Assembly (NCBI RefSeq): GCF_020283565.1
Contig: NC_060060.1
Location: 68,557,257 to 68,621,256 of the forward strand
Direction: 5' to 3'
Length of the DNA: 64,000 bases
Origin: Trifolium pratense
Lineage: Eukaryota; Streptophyta; Magnoliopsida; Fabales; Fabaceae
How positions within the stretch are numbered: the stretch's first letter is position 1; each line of letters starts with the position of its first letter. Positions 11,221-22,186 of this stretch are shown here, piece after piece. The notes beneath the pieces were generated by a model that was given only the letters and a program-made list of their open reading frames with translations, was not told the origin of the DNA and did not search any database. The translations under genes and the position numbers were made by a program.

Positions 11221-11564
11221 TTCAGTTTCCCTTATGATAGAAAATAATTAGATAACATACAACATCCAGATTCAATGGTAGACCAAAAATGAATTCTTCA
11301 TCAAGCTTGAATGTCTCTGAAAACATCATAGACGTCCCTTTATTTGATAAACAATAACAGAAAAATCTGAAATTGAGTGATAGACAAAATATGAGCAAAT
11401 CATTTGGTAATTGAGATAGAAAGAGTCACATATAACATTATTAATTGACAGTATCATACTTTTGAATCTTCCATGTTAGTTGATTTTGAAGACTCGTGAA
11501 ATAATTGATACATAATACTATAAGAGCAAAAGTGTTCCATGTGGAACAAATCTTTGAAGATTAA
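11221..11564. other. AT-rich intergenic stretch
   Basis: I see no feature I can support. Confidence 0.45.
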
Positions 11565-12737
11565 TAAATTTAAGGCTTAATTAGTATTTTGGTCCCTTAA
11601 AGATATTTTTGGTTTTATATTGGTCCCTTAAAGAAAAAAAGTTCCGTCTAGGTCCCTTAAAGACATCTCCGTTAGTCAAAATGGTCCTTTCCGTCAATTT
11701 AAAAAAAAAAACCGTTTATTTCAGACAAGTCCATTGTTATTAATGGTGTACCACCAACATCTAATTTTGTTTTCCTTTCTTCATCTTCTCCCCTTCAATT
11801 GTTCTTCACTTCATCATTGTTCTTCATTTCTGGAAATTTTAAACCCATTACTTTTCAAAGCAAGAACAAAAACCAAAAAGCAAAACCAGCGAATGAAATT
11901 TGTTCATAATAATCTTCACATTTTTCTTCCCAACATAATAACATCACAGTCACAATCACAACAACAACAACCTTAATCATCTCTCACCTTCTTCATCTCT
12001 TTCATTATACTTTACTCTTCAACAACAACATCATCACACTTCTTCAGTTTCACCAGAACCATCAGATTCATCTTAATTCAAGGTTTTTGTGATACCCTTT
12101 TGTTTATTTTTTTCAAATTTATAATCTTTTTAGTTTCCAACACTTTCTCAATTTCTCATAAAATCAAATTCAAATCAAGCTATTCACAAACCATGGTTTT
12201 TGAACCATGGGTCAGATCCAAATCTGCAGAGCCGTGGGTTTTAATTTTTTAGGTTTTACTAATTTTTAAGTTTTTTGAATAATTATGAAGGAAAGAAAAT
12301 TTATGAGTTCTGATTTTATTGGTTTTTCCTAGATTTTTAAGATGGTGATTTTCATGAACTTGAAGAAAAAATTCTATGTTTTTATGAATATGGTGATGAA
12401 GATGAAGAAGGAGAAAGGGAAGAAGATGAAGAAAAGTAAAACAAATCTAGTGTTGGTGGTCCATTATTAGATGTCATAGATTTGCAAGATCCAAAGGTTT
12501 AGATTTTAAGAAAAAGAGCAAATGGTTATAATTAAAAAATTTAATGAGGTCTATGGTGGACCATTTACAGTGTTAGTCCACCTTATACATTTGGGGTTAA
12601 AGTTTAACGGAAAGGACCTTTTTGACTAACGGAGATGTCTTTAAGGGACCAATCCGAACATTTTTTTTCTTTAAGGGACCATTATGAAACCTAAAATGTC
12701 TTTAAGGGACCATTTAACTAATTAAGCCTAAATTTAA
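11565..12737. mobile_element. Non-autonomous Mutator-like element (MULE) with 9-bp target duplications
   Basis: The element proper is 11574-12728 (GGCTTAATTAG...CTAATTAAGCC). It is flanked by the perfect 9-bp duplication TAAATTTAA (11565-11573 and 12729-12737), the hallmark of Mutator-like elements. The terminal inverted repeats are roughly 130 bp and carry GGTCCCTTAAAG three times. The 890-bp interior has no transposase; a Glu/Asp-rich GAAGATGAAGA stretch near 12400-12440 does not form a convincing gene. The ends closely match the right end of the transposase-bearing element at 19800-19934. Confidence 0.93.
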
Positions 12738-12909
12738 TACTCTTTTAAAGGAATTCTCTATAGCCCAGCAATTAAAATACTTGGGTTTCAGTTGCAATTC
12801 ACTAATTGGGTTTTATCTCTTTGGGCCCAAGAATTGCACAAAGTGTAGTTGGTGTGACATTTACTGTCTCAACAGAACAAAGAGATTATTTCCACTTGTA
12901 TTTCTAGTT

Positions 12910-14785
12910 CCTTCTGTTAGATAATAATAAATATGGGCTTATGTTATTGGGCCCTTAAAACTTTTAGGTTAGTATAGTCCATTAAGTTCTACTATATATG
13001 TTTTCTTGTAACTTTCATTACGTTAAGTTAGTGCAATGTAAACCCTAGCCTCTTTTGCTTCTTTTCTATTTCTCTCTTTGATTGATTGTGTAGTTAACAT
13101 GGTATCTAGAGCATGGTTTGATCCTCCTTGAAAAGATTCCTAGCTTCCGCTGTTGGGTTCCCAAAAAAAAAGTTGGGAATGTGTTTGTTTTTGTTTTTGT
13201 CTTTGTTGATTCATTTTATCTGTTTTGTATACCATTGTGTCTCTGCTGCTAACAAAAAAAATTGGAACGCAAGTTTCGATGGTGGGTCTGAAGATTGTTG
13301 GTTCTTAGAATTGCATTGCAAAGGTAACCTTTTGATTTGTGTGAGTTTTCTTTCTACTGGTTGTCGTTAAATAGGCATACACTTTGATTTGGGATTGTGA
13401 GTAATTAGTAGAGAAATATAGCATATGTTGATGGTATCTTTGTTGGAGCTTTTGAATTTGTCTTGAAGAATTTTAGTGAGGTGTTGGAGTTTCTTTTTCT
13501 CCACTGCTTGATAATTGCTTCAGCCAGATTGTTGATTGGTTGGTTGGTTGATAAAGTAGGCAACCCATTGTTATGTTTTCATGATTTTGGGTAGTTTATA
13601 TCTTTATGGCTGTTGGGAATGAAAATGAATGAATCAGTTGTTTGTGAAGCAATATCTTATGGTGTTTCTTTTGGATAATTTGGTAAGTTAAGATAGTGCT
13701 TCTAAGGTGTTTGTGAAAAGTTCTCATTGAAGGAAGATTTAAATTTTTGGCCACCACTCATGTCTTTGATTGTCTTCTTCTCTATGGCTCTTTGTTATGG
13801 TATTAGTTGGTTTGATTTTGCAGTTTGGTTGAATTTGAATTTGTTTGATTTGATTTTGTTTGGTTCCATTTAGACTGGTCTATTTGGTTTGGCTCTGGTT
13901 GATTGACCATCTCGTGTCAATTCTTCTGTTCGATTACTCCTCTCTATTGACTTTCTTTTTGTTTGATTGCTCCTCTCATTGAATTCTTCTATTTGGTTTG
14001 TTTCTCTCCCTATTGGCTTCTTCTGATTGATTTTCTTCCCTATTGATTCTTCTGATTGATTGCACTTCTCCCCCTATTGATTCTTTTGAATGATTGCACC
14101 ACTGAGTTCTGTATGATTACTCCTCTTTGTTGATTTTCTTATGTCTGATTGCTGCTCTATACCAAATTTCTTCTGTCTGATTGATCTTCTCGCCCTATTA
14201 GTTCTTTTGTTTGGTTGCTCATCTCTCTATTTGTTCTTCTGCTTGGTTGCTTCTCTCTCTATTTGGTTTGGTTATTCTCTCTACCTTGGATGGTTTGATT
14301 TGGTTCAATTTGGATTGGAACAATTTGGTTTGGTTTGCTGTTTGGTTTTGTTTTGTTGCTGCTCCTCTGTACAATGGTTCGTCTCATTGGTTGTTGGATT
14401 GCTCTCTATTGGATATGAATTGTGATATTAGTTGGATTAGATGGATAAGTTATTGGAATAATTTTGTAACAAGCTTAAAGCTCAGTAAGTTTTAGCTTGA
14501 GGGGTAGCATTAAGGAGTTTATATTATTATGTTTTTCATTTTGTTTGACAAACTCTCGATGCTTCTTGTTGTTGCATCGTGAGTTTGAGGGTAGGTGTTA
14601 GATAATAATAAATATGGGCTTATGTTATTGGGCCCTTAAAGCTTTTAGGTTAGTATAGTCCATTAAATTCTACTATATATGTTTTCTTGTAACTTTCATT
14701 ACGTTAAGTTAGTGCAATGTAAACCCTAGCCTCTTTTGCTCCTTTTCTATTTCTCTCTTTGATTGATTGTGTAGTTAACACCTTC
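12910..14785 (+). mobile_element. Complete small non-autonomous LTR retrotransposon
   Basis: Two 185-bp LTRs (12915-13099 and 14596-14780) begin TGTTAGATAATAA and end GTAGTTAACA. The 5-bp target duplication CCTTC is at 12910-12914 and 14781-14785. I count three differences between the LTRs. The primer-binding site after the 5' LTR (TGGTATCTAGAGC, 13100-13112) resembles the initiator-Met tRNA complement with one inserted base. The 1.5-kb interior has no gag or pol and is filled with loosely repeated T/G-rich words such as TTCTTCTGATTGATTGC. Size and structure place it between TRIM and larger non-autonomous copia-like derivatives. Confidence 0.93.
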
Positions 14786-14920
14786 ATCTAGCATGATACA
14801 TTTCCACGTTGTTGGATATTTGTGTGTTGGCCTCATTTTGCTAAAACAAATATACAAGCAAGATGTTGGACCAAATGTTTCAACATGTTTGGTACAAAAG
14901 ATGTTGGACCAAATGTTGTA
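14786..14920. other. Repeat remnant
   Basis: AAGATGTTGGACCAAATGTT occurs twice (about 14859 and 14898). The wording resembles Sirevirus-type LTR sequence, but no boundary is visible. Confidence 0.35.
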
Positions 14921-15130
14921 ATACCCTGGGGTTCAAGTACATGTTCAATCCATTCCCACTACCAATTTTAGTAGTGGGAATGGATTGAACACGTATTTGA
15001 ACCCCAAGGTACGTGGTTCGATTCCCACAAAAGGCAAAAACTCCACCAGAGAGGGGGGTGGAGAAGGTCGCGAGGTAAAGCACCGGGATCGCCAAGACGG
15101 GGCCCGGGGGCTGTTACAAAAAAAGGCGCC
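14921..15130. repeat. Partial inverted copy of the palindromic repeat
   Basis: A short left arm (14921-14962) is inverted against 14971-15012 around an 8-base spacer. The right arm continues through a B-box-like GGTTCGATTCC (15015-15025) to GGGCCCGGGGGCTGTTACA and a poly(A) run. It then meets the next copy tail to tail at GGCGCC (15125-15130). Confidence 0.8.
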
Positions 15131-15135
15131 TTTTT

Positions 15136-15475
15136 TGTAACAGCCCGGGCCCCTTTTCTACGTATTTAGTAGGCAATCCCGGCTATCACCTCACGATCTT
15201 CTCGACCCCCCTCTCTAGTGGAGTTTTTGCCTTCCGTGGGAATCGAACCACGTACCCTGGGGTTCAAGTACGTGTTCAATCCATTCCCACTACCAATTGG
15301 GCTACGTAGCCCAATTGGTAGTGGGAATGAATTGAACACGTACTTGAACCCCAGGGTACGTGGTTCGATTCCCACGGAAGGCAAAAACTCCACTAGAGAG
15401 GGGGGTCGAGAAGATCGTGAGGTGACAGCCGGGATTGCCTACTAAATACGTAGAAAAGGGGCCCGGGCTGTTACA
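15136..15475. repeat. 340-bp near-perfect palindrome built of two head-to-head tRNA-like (SINE-like) units
   Basis: The left arm 15136-15305 and right arm 15306-15475 are complementary over 170 bp with two mismatches that I can see, and no spacer. The ends read TGTAACAG and CTGTTACA. Each arm, read from the centre outward, carries an A box (TAGCCCAATTGG, 15307-15318 on the right) and a B box (GGTTCGATTCC, 15362-15372). Their spacing is tRNA-like and the B box sits in a T-arm-like hairpin. A SINE-derived fold-back element is the best reading; the family is not recognised. Confidence 0.85.
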
Positions 15476-15589
15476 GAGACCATATATACTAGGTTCTCAA
15501 TTACATCATATCAGCTAACAAAATATAACAGACACAAAACATCATAAACTTCAAATTCTCCATGTTGGTTGTGTTGAAGTTTGGTCTCT

Positions 15590-18500
15590 TCACTTAAAAG
15601 GCAATTTCTGTCTGTTGTTGGTTGTGACTTGTGGCTGGGTTGCTACAGGCCTGGCTTGTTCTTTCTTCTTTCTTTTTGTTGAAGAAGGAGCTGCAGGCTT
15701 GTCTTGTTGGTTCTTCCTTTTTTTTGAAGCAGTCTTGCCTTGGGCTGATGCAGAAGCTTGTGTTGAGGCAGGTTGTCTTGCAGAAGCAGCAGCAGCAGGT
15801 TGTCTTGCAGAAGCAGAAGCAGCAGCAGAAGCAGCAGGTTGTCTTGCAGAAGCAGCAGCAGGTTGTCTTGTTGCAGATGCAGAAGCAGCAACAGTAGGTT
15901 GTCTTGTTGCAGAAGCAGCAACAGTAGGTTGTCTTGCAGAAGCAGGAGGTTGTGCAGAAGCAGAAGCAGCAGGTTGTGTTGTAGCAGAAGGTGCTTGTGA
16001 TGTACTAGGTTGTGTTATAGCAGGTGGTGCTTGTGGTGGTGGTGGTGGTTGTTTGCAAGTTTGTTTGTTGTGACCAGGTCTTTTACAATTACCACAAACA
16101 ATTCCATGAAAAGCTCTCTTCATATTTCCATCATCCTTTTTCAATTCATCACTTTCCTTGTTCCTCTTTTTTTTAGGTCTGCCAGGTTGCCTTTTTATTG
16201 GTGGTGGTTGAAGGTCAGTAAACCGAGTTCTTACACATACATTTTGACTATTTGTTGGGTAGATCATTGGTTGATAGCAAGCTTCATATGTTTCTTTTCT
16301 GAAGTAGTCAGGTACATATTGACCTGGATCAATTTCCATTTCTCTCATACAAGCTATTGCATGTCTACAAGGTAAGCCTGTCAACATCCATTTTCTGCAA
16401 GAGCATTCCCTTGTTCCAAGACTAACAGAAAATTGGTCACCACTAGCTGAAATGTGTCTAACTTCAAACAATTCATAACCAGCAGGCCTAACCAAAAAAT
16501 GATAAGTAAAATATAAGTCCTCAACAATTATACCTAGTAAACTATAAGTCATCAACAATTAGACCTAGTAAACTATAAGTCATCAATATATAGACCTAGG
16601 TAATATTCATTATATGAGAAAATAAGTCATCAACAATTATACCTGACCATCCAATTGTTGCTGAATGATGTCTCTCTTTCAAGCTTCTTTTTTATGTTTG
16701 GTAGAATGTTTTCAACATATCTCACGATTTTTTGTCTATTGGTTTCCCATCTCTCCATTATATACACTCTAATTTCTTCAAGCATTGTCACTATATGTTT
16801 GGCTCTTGCATCAACAATCACTGAGTTGAAAGCTTCAGACATGTTGTTGACCAATGTGTCACATTTTGCCTCAGGTGTGAAATATGATTTGCTCCAATGT
16901 CTTGGTGGTATTTTGATTAAATGCTTGAATGCCTCAATATTTATAGTCTTGATCTCTTGCATCTCCCTATGCCATGCATTAACATAAGTTGCATTTGCAG
17001 CCTTCCACATCAATTCCTTTAATTTCTTTCCAGGAAATTTCTTTTTGAAATTGTTGTACAAGTGTCTGACACAAAATCTGTGGGCAACACCTAGAAGTAA
17101 CTCGTCCATTGCTGGAAGTAGTCCCTACAACAAGAAAACAGTTTAATTGTTTTAAATAGGAACATTATAGTAAATAACATCAATACAGTAAATACAAAAG
17201 TGTTTATGTAATTACCTTTTGTTGGTCACTTATGAAAGTGATTAAAGAACAAGCTCTTGTGCCTCCTAAGTCATTGGTTAACAGCTCCAAAAACCATTTC
17301 CAAGTCTCTTTTGTTTCACCCTCAACCACAGCAATTACAATGGGTAGCATTTGGTCATTAGGGTCTCTTCCAATTGCAGCTAGTATCTGACCACCATAAT
17401 ATCCTTTAAGAAATGCCCCATCTAAACCAATTATTGGCCTACAAATTAAAAAACTTTCCTTACATCCCTTGAAACAAATGTAAGCCCTTTGGAAATGTGG
17501 ACACAAAGGCCTTTCAAGATGTTCCAAGTCAGCCTCATCACCTTGAAATAGTGTAGTAGTGACTATAACTGTTGAACCACGGTTTGATCTTAGTAATTCA
17601 TGGGAGTAGTCATAAAACCTAGTGTATTGTTCTCTAAATGACCCATCTACTAAATCAAAAGCAATACCCCTGGCTTTAGATGTTTTGCTCTTAGATATCT
17701 TTAAATTCCATTTTTGTTGTGTTTTCTCCATAATATCAATCAATTTCAAATTGGGATTCTCTTTAACCTTCTTATGTAATCTTTTTCCCAACCATTTGGC
17801 ACTAAGTAAATGCACCTTAGGTTCCCTATTACACTTATGCTCATCTTTAACAAACATCAATTGCCAAGTTTCTTGCCCTGGAATATGTGAACAGTAAGCA
17901 GACCATACACAACCACTTTTACAAATCAACCTCATCCTCTTCTTGTCATTCTTCTTATATTTAATAGCTCTTTGAGACTGGATTGCATAACATCTTATTG
18001 CTTCTTGAAACTCTTCTTTACAAGCAAAGTACATTCCAGACTCCCACTTATAATCTCTCATTGATGATGACATCTTAAAGGTTGGCAATTTGTAATTACT
18101 AGACCTTTATGTGTCATGCTCATCTTCATCCTCACTATCCTCAACTTCATTGTCACTGTCAGTTCCACTATCTAGCACATCACTATTATAATCCTCAATA
18201 TCACTCAATCCTCCAACAAAGGCTTTATATTTACTTTTGTCAATATTCCCAACATCTTCTTGTTCAAATAACTCATCACCTTGTGCAGTTTGTTGTGCAC
18301 CTTGAACAACAGACGTATTATATATATTGGAGTTATTATTCTTCTTTTTTGGTCTTCCCTTCTTGCTTGTTGGTTTGCTAACATTACACTCTTGCCTCAC
18401 TTTCTTACATTTCTTTCCCTTTCCCTTGGTCACAGGTTCATCAACAACATTTTCAACCACAACAGTCTCATCCACAACAGTCTCAAAGTTATCTTCAAGC

Positions 18501-19207
18501 AAACAATCTTCTTTTGAATCATCAAAGTGTATTCTCAGGGCACTATCTTCACTGTCTTCCTCATACTCAACTTCATTTATCCAATCATCGATAACATCAT
18601 CATCAATTCTCACACCTTTCCCTTTATCAGTCACTTGTTCTCCCTCAGTAGGGCCAACCTTATCTCCCTCAGTAGGGCCAGTTGGGCCAGTTTCATTGAC
18701 TCCCTCACTTGGCCCATTATCATTTAAGTCATCAGTTGGACCATTTTCATTTACTCCCTCAGCAGGCCCATTTTCATTTACTCCCTCAGCAGACCCATTT
18801 TCATTTACTCCCTCACCAGACCCATTTCCATTTACTCCCTCAGCAGACCCATTTTCATTTACCCCCTCAATAGGCCCATATTCAATCGTTTCAATTAACT
18901 CAGGCTCAGCCATTGGATGCACAAGATACAACTGGACTCTTCCATCCATTCGTGCTATATTTTTCATTCTATTTGCATCCATATCATCCTCCAACAAAAC
19001 CAACTCATTTACATCTTGTGGGTCATAAAACCACATTGTGTCTATACTTGGGTATTTCAATTTCTTCTTAATCTCTCCAACAAACTCAAAATATGAAAAA
19101 TAATCTTCATCAACAAACCAAGTTACATCTGCTCCAACATACCCATTGTGATCAAACTCTTCAAACCAACCCCCATGGTGTACCACCACCTCCAATCTAT
19201 CACCCAT
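15590..19207 (-). pseudogene. MuDR-type MULE transposase, three exons, one in-frame stop
   Basis: Exons are 19207-17216, 17124-16643 and 16487-15590. The introns (17215-17125 and 16642-16488) have GT-AG ends and rejoin the frame exactly. In order are a PB1-like N-terminal domain (residues 1-100) and tandem GVNENG repeats (about 115-185). Acidic and Lys-rich stretches follow, then the MuDR N-terminal DNA-binding region, the MULE transposase core (GLDGAFLKG, ISDQQKG, NMSEAFNS), a SWIM zinc finger (CSCRKWMLTGLPCRH) and a CCHC knuckle (CGNCKRPGHNKQTC). The tail is Ala/Ser/Gln-rich and basic. TAA at 18109-18107 interrupts the frame once, at about codon 367, in a weakly conserved linker. Total about 1123 codons. 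The enzyme cuts and pastes elements with matching ends. Confidence 0.9.
15770..16060. repeat. GCAGAAGCAGCA-type minisatellite inside the transposase tail
   Basis: GGTTGTCTTGCAGAAGCAGC units of variable length repeat about eight times. They encode the ARQPAAASA-like tail of the transposase. Confidence 0.85.
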
Positions 19208-19719
19208 AAATAATACACACCAGACCTAATAAAATAACACTCAAAATAAACGGACCACAACAACAAGAAGACAACAAAATTCCAAAACATAAGACAACAA
19301 ACACAGAACCCTAAATCATAAACAAACACTAAAACCATAAATAAACTAGCAACAAGAAGAAGACAACAAAAGACAACAAAATTCCAATAAGAATCTTAAA
19401 CAATTCGAAATCTAAAACAGAAAAGAAACAAACACAAAACCCTAAATCATTTTACTGCAAACACATAAACACATAATTAAACATAAAAAAGATCGATTTC
19501 TAACCTGGTTGTGCAGTGTCTCCTTCGATTCACCTTCGATTCTTTTTTTCCGTTCGATTCGCTGTCGTTCGCATTCGTCGTCTCGTCGTCTTCGCAATGC
19601 TTCTGAGATGAGTTCTTTCGTTCCTTCGTTCAAATCGTTTTCCTTTTGTTTTGTTTGTATAATATTTTTTTTTATTTTAAATTTTAACTTTAAGTTTTTT
19701 TTTTAACTTAAATGTTTTA

Positions 19720-19790
19720 CCTAGTAAGCAGCCATGTAAGCAACCATGTAAGCAGCCATGTAAGCAGCCACGTAAGCACTCAGTTTGCCA
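19720..19790. repeat. 15-bp subterminal tandem repeat of the MULE
   Basis: CATGTAAGCAGC-type units (about 15 bp) occur four to five times between the transposase promoter side and the terminal repeat. Subterminal tandem repeats often serve as transposase-binding sites. Confidence 0.6.
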
Positions 19791-19799
19791 CCTGTACAA

Positions 19800-19934
19800 A
19801 TTAACAGTTTCTGGATGGAAAGGACCAAAATGTTTAACGGCAAAGTCTTTAAGGGACCAATTTGGTCCTTTTTTTCTTTAAGGGACCAATTTAAAACCAA
19901 AAATTTCTTTAAGGGACCAATTTAGTAATTAAGC
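19800..19934. mobile_element. Right terminal inverted repeat of the transposase-bearing MULE
   Basis: Read on the minus strand it starts GCTTAATTACTAAATTGG and carries GGTCCCTTAAAG three times, then GGTCCTTTCC. It is nearly collinear with the ends of the small MULE at 11574-12728. The partner left repeat is not found; palindromic repeats lie where it should be. Confidence 0.8.
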
Positions 19935-20489
19935 AAAAAAAAAAAAAATATGAACTATAAAAGAACAACAAAATGTCAATGAGTCATAGTGCAGATACAC
20001 CAAGACACAACAATACACATAAATTTGAATGAATAAACCATTATAATCACACACCTCTTCTTTCAATAATCAAGAAATTATGTTACCTTAGCTACTGGAC
20101 CAAATAGTAAAGCACAATATGTAGATTATGTTACCTTATTAATGCATTCACTATGTGTGTTGCACATAGTGTTGCAATGTAGGAAACTTGAACAAAAGAG
20201 TATGATGCAAACATATTAATTATACTCTTTTCCTTCATAGTAAGGGTAAACTCCGTATGTTACCTTTTATAACTCAAATTTTGTGAAAGACAAAATCAAA
20301 ATTACAGTAGGATGAAAATTTCAAAATTAGAGCAATCAGAGTGAGGACAACCATAATGAGGCAAGGCGGAAAACGGAGAGAAAAGGGAGAAGATGCGAGG
20401 AGGACGACGGAGTTGGGATGCTTGAAGAGGATGAAAATTTCATGATGAAGACGACGTAAGGCAGACAACGGTGAGAGAAACAGAAGATG
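19935..20489. other. Intergenic stretch
   Basis: A poly(A) run follows the MULE end at 19935-19948. Nothing else is assignable. Confidence 0.45.
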
Positions 20490-20551
20490 CGAGGAGGAGG
20501 AGGAGGAGGAGGAGGAGGAGGAGGAGGAGGAGGAAGAGGAGGAAGAGGAGG
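20490..20551. repeat. (GAG)n microsatellite
   Basis: About 20 units of GAG/AGG with a few interruptions. It produces poly-Ser and poly-Pro frames on the minus strand that are not genes. Confidence 0.95.
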
Positions 20552-20905
20552 ACGTTGCTTTATGCGTGCGGAGGAGGACGGCAAGTGACGAGGTGATAAC
20601 GTCGTGAAAATTACGCACTGGGTTGTAATTGAAAAGTTTGAATCGAACATTTTGCACTGTGGCCGATTAATCTGTTATTATAAGACATTAATGCATTTAA
20701 TATTGCATCAAGGAGGGAGTTGAGTTGCCGAGAGGAAAGTATTTTTGTGCGGAAATTAATAGATTATTTCTTCAGATTGTTACTAAAAAGCTGATCTTTA
20801 CTAAAAAGCTCATCTAGATTCTAGATTTTATTTTTAACTGTCTTGAGATTTGAGTTTTTTATTTTCAATAAGTGAATTCTATTGATAAAGATCAAAGAAT
20901 CAAAT

Positions 20906-21490
20906 ACCCGTGCCAAGCACGGGTTAAAAAGTGAGTATAAAAATTAATATTTTAATAATTCAAATTTCATAATTATCTAATACAAAAAATGAAAAATTAT
21001 AAATTACACTAATATGTTTAATAAGTCACACCGAATTATTTTGTCTTTAAAAATGTGTCTAACAAATATTGCTACTTGAAAAATTAAAATGCGAATAATT
21101 AAATAACGACTAAAAATTCAAAAAAAAAAAATTAAGCCCAAAAAATCATTTTTTTAATAGTGAGTCTAAATTTTACTTTTATGAAAATATGAAGACCAAA
21201 TATACATTTAACCTTATTTTAATTACAAAAACAACATAACACAATTCAAATTTGTTGTGCACATAAAATAAAGTAGAGTAGTTACATTTGAAGATCATCT
21301 TTTTCTTTAAAAACTTTTGACTTTCTACATTTTATTTAAAGTAAAGTAGTTACATGCGAAGATCATCTTTTTTCAAAACTTATCCTTCAACATCGAGAGC
21401 TTGGTCATGATTTTCACATCTTTTTTCTCCTCTAATCCCGTTGGTACCTCGGTTAACATGTTGCTAGCATAATGTTCCGCAAGAGCTGAA
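20906..21490 (-). mobile_element. Helitron-like 3' end (copy 2)
   Basis: The hairpin ACCCGTG...CACGGGT (20924-20906, minus) and the adjoining AT-rich body (ATAAAAATTAATATTTTAA) match copy 1 at 8324-8400. The CTAG terminus expected beyond the hairpin is not present, so the end has decayed or been lost. The far boundary is not visible. Confidence 0.45.
21373..21485 (-). pseudogene. Possible captured terminal exon of an unrecognised gene
   Basis: A good 3' splice site (TTTCATGTATTTCAG) on the minus strand precedes an open stretch of 37 codons. It begins LAEHYASNMLTE and ends LKDKF, followed by a TGA stop at 21375-21373. Codon choice and composition look more like a real exon than the flanking AT-rich DNA. 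I do not recognise the gene. Its position beside a Helitron-like end suggests capture, which is inference. Confidence 0.35.
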
Positions 21491-22186
21491 ATACATGAAA
21501 CATTTTTCTACAACCACTTCACTTTCAAAAGTACACCTTCCACCAATTTAGAAATCACACCATTGTTGAAACCAAATCACCAATAATCTCTTTGACTCAA
21601 GGACGACATAAAAATAAAAATAACATTAAAACCGAACTCAAAATAAATAATCAATTCAAAAATATAATCTATCGGGAAACAATTGCATCCATTCAAAAAA
21701 AGTACATGTACACATTCATGTCAAATAGAAGCAAAGTTGATAAACCACATTCATATCACACAGATTATAAAATACACCGATGTCTGAAGAGTTTCCAAAA
21801 GAAAAATTAGTGATATTATATGTCTGGTAGTCAATATTAGACCATTTACATATCGGTCTTCACAATATAATTTTATATAACTTGGTTTCACTATTTCATC
21901 AGTAAAATATTATACTATTTAGCGAATAGTTTCATTAACGGAGCAGTTGCTACATACATAGATCATCTTACATAAAAATAGATATATAGGATATAGCAAC
22001 ATGACCATATGGTTTGAAATTTGAACAACAAAATGTTTTATATCATTTGCCAAACTTTGTTACCTTGAAATATAATCACATTTGCCAATAGCATAATTGA
22101 TGATTCCCCTGTAGAAATATTAGGAATGAAAATTGTTAGAAAAGTATTATTAAATATAAGAGTAAAACAATATACATATAAAAAAG
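21491..22186. other. AT-rich intergenic stretch
   Basis: No convincing gene or element end is seen. The 72-codon frame at 21592-21810 looks like chance. Confidence 0.45.

Noticed and set aside
14141..14495. Two 94-codon hydrophobic overlapping frames
   Set aside because: Low-complexity T/G-rich interior of the small LTR element; no homology or codon signal.
15293..15372. A functional tRNA gene
   Set aside because: A and B boxes are present, but no full cloverleaf or acceptor stem can be drawn; SINE-like origin fits better.
15166..15445. Two 75-codon frames with nearly the same protein on opposite strands
   Set aside because: They are the two arms of the palindrome read outward; not evidence of a gene.
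20274..20657. Poly-Ser and poly-Pro frames on the minus strand
   Set aside because: Created by the GAG microsatellite at 20490-20551; no start context or homology.
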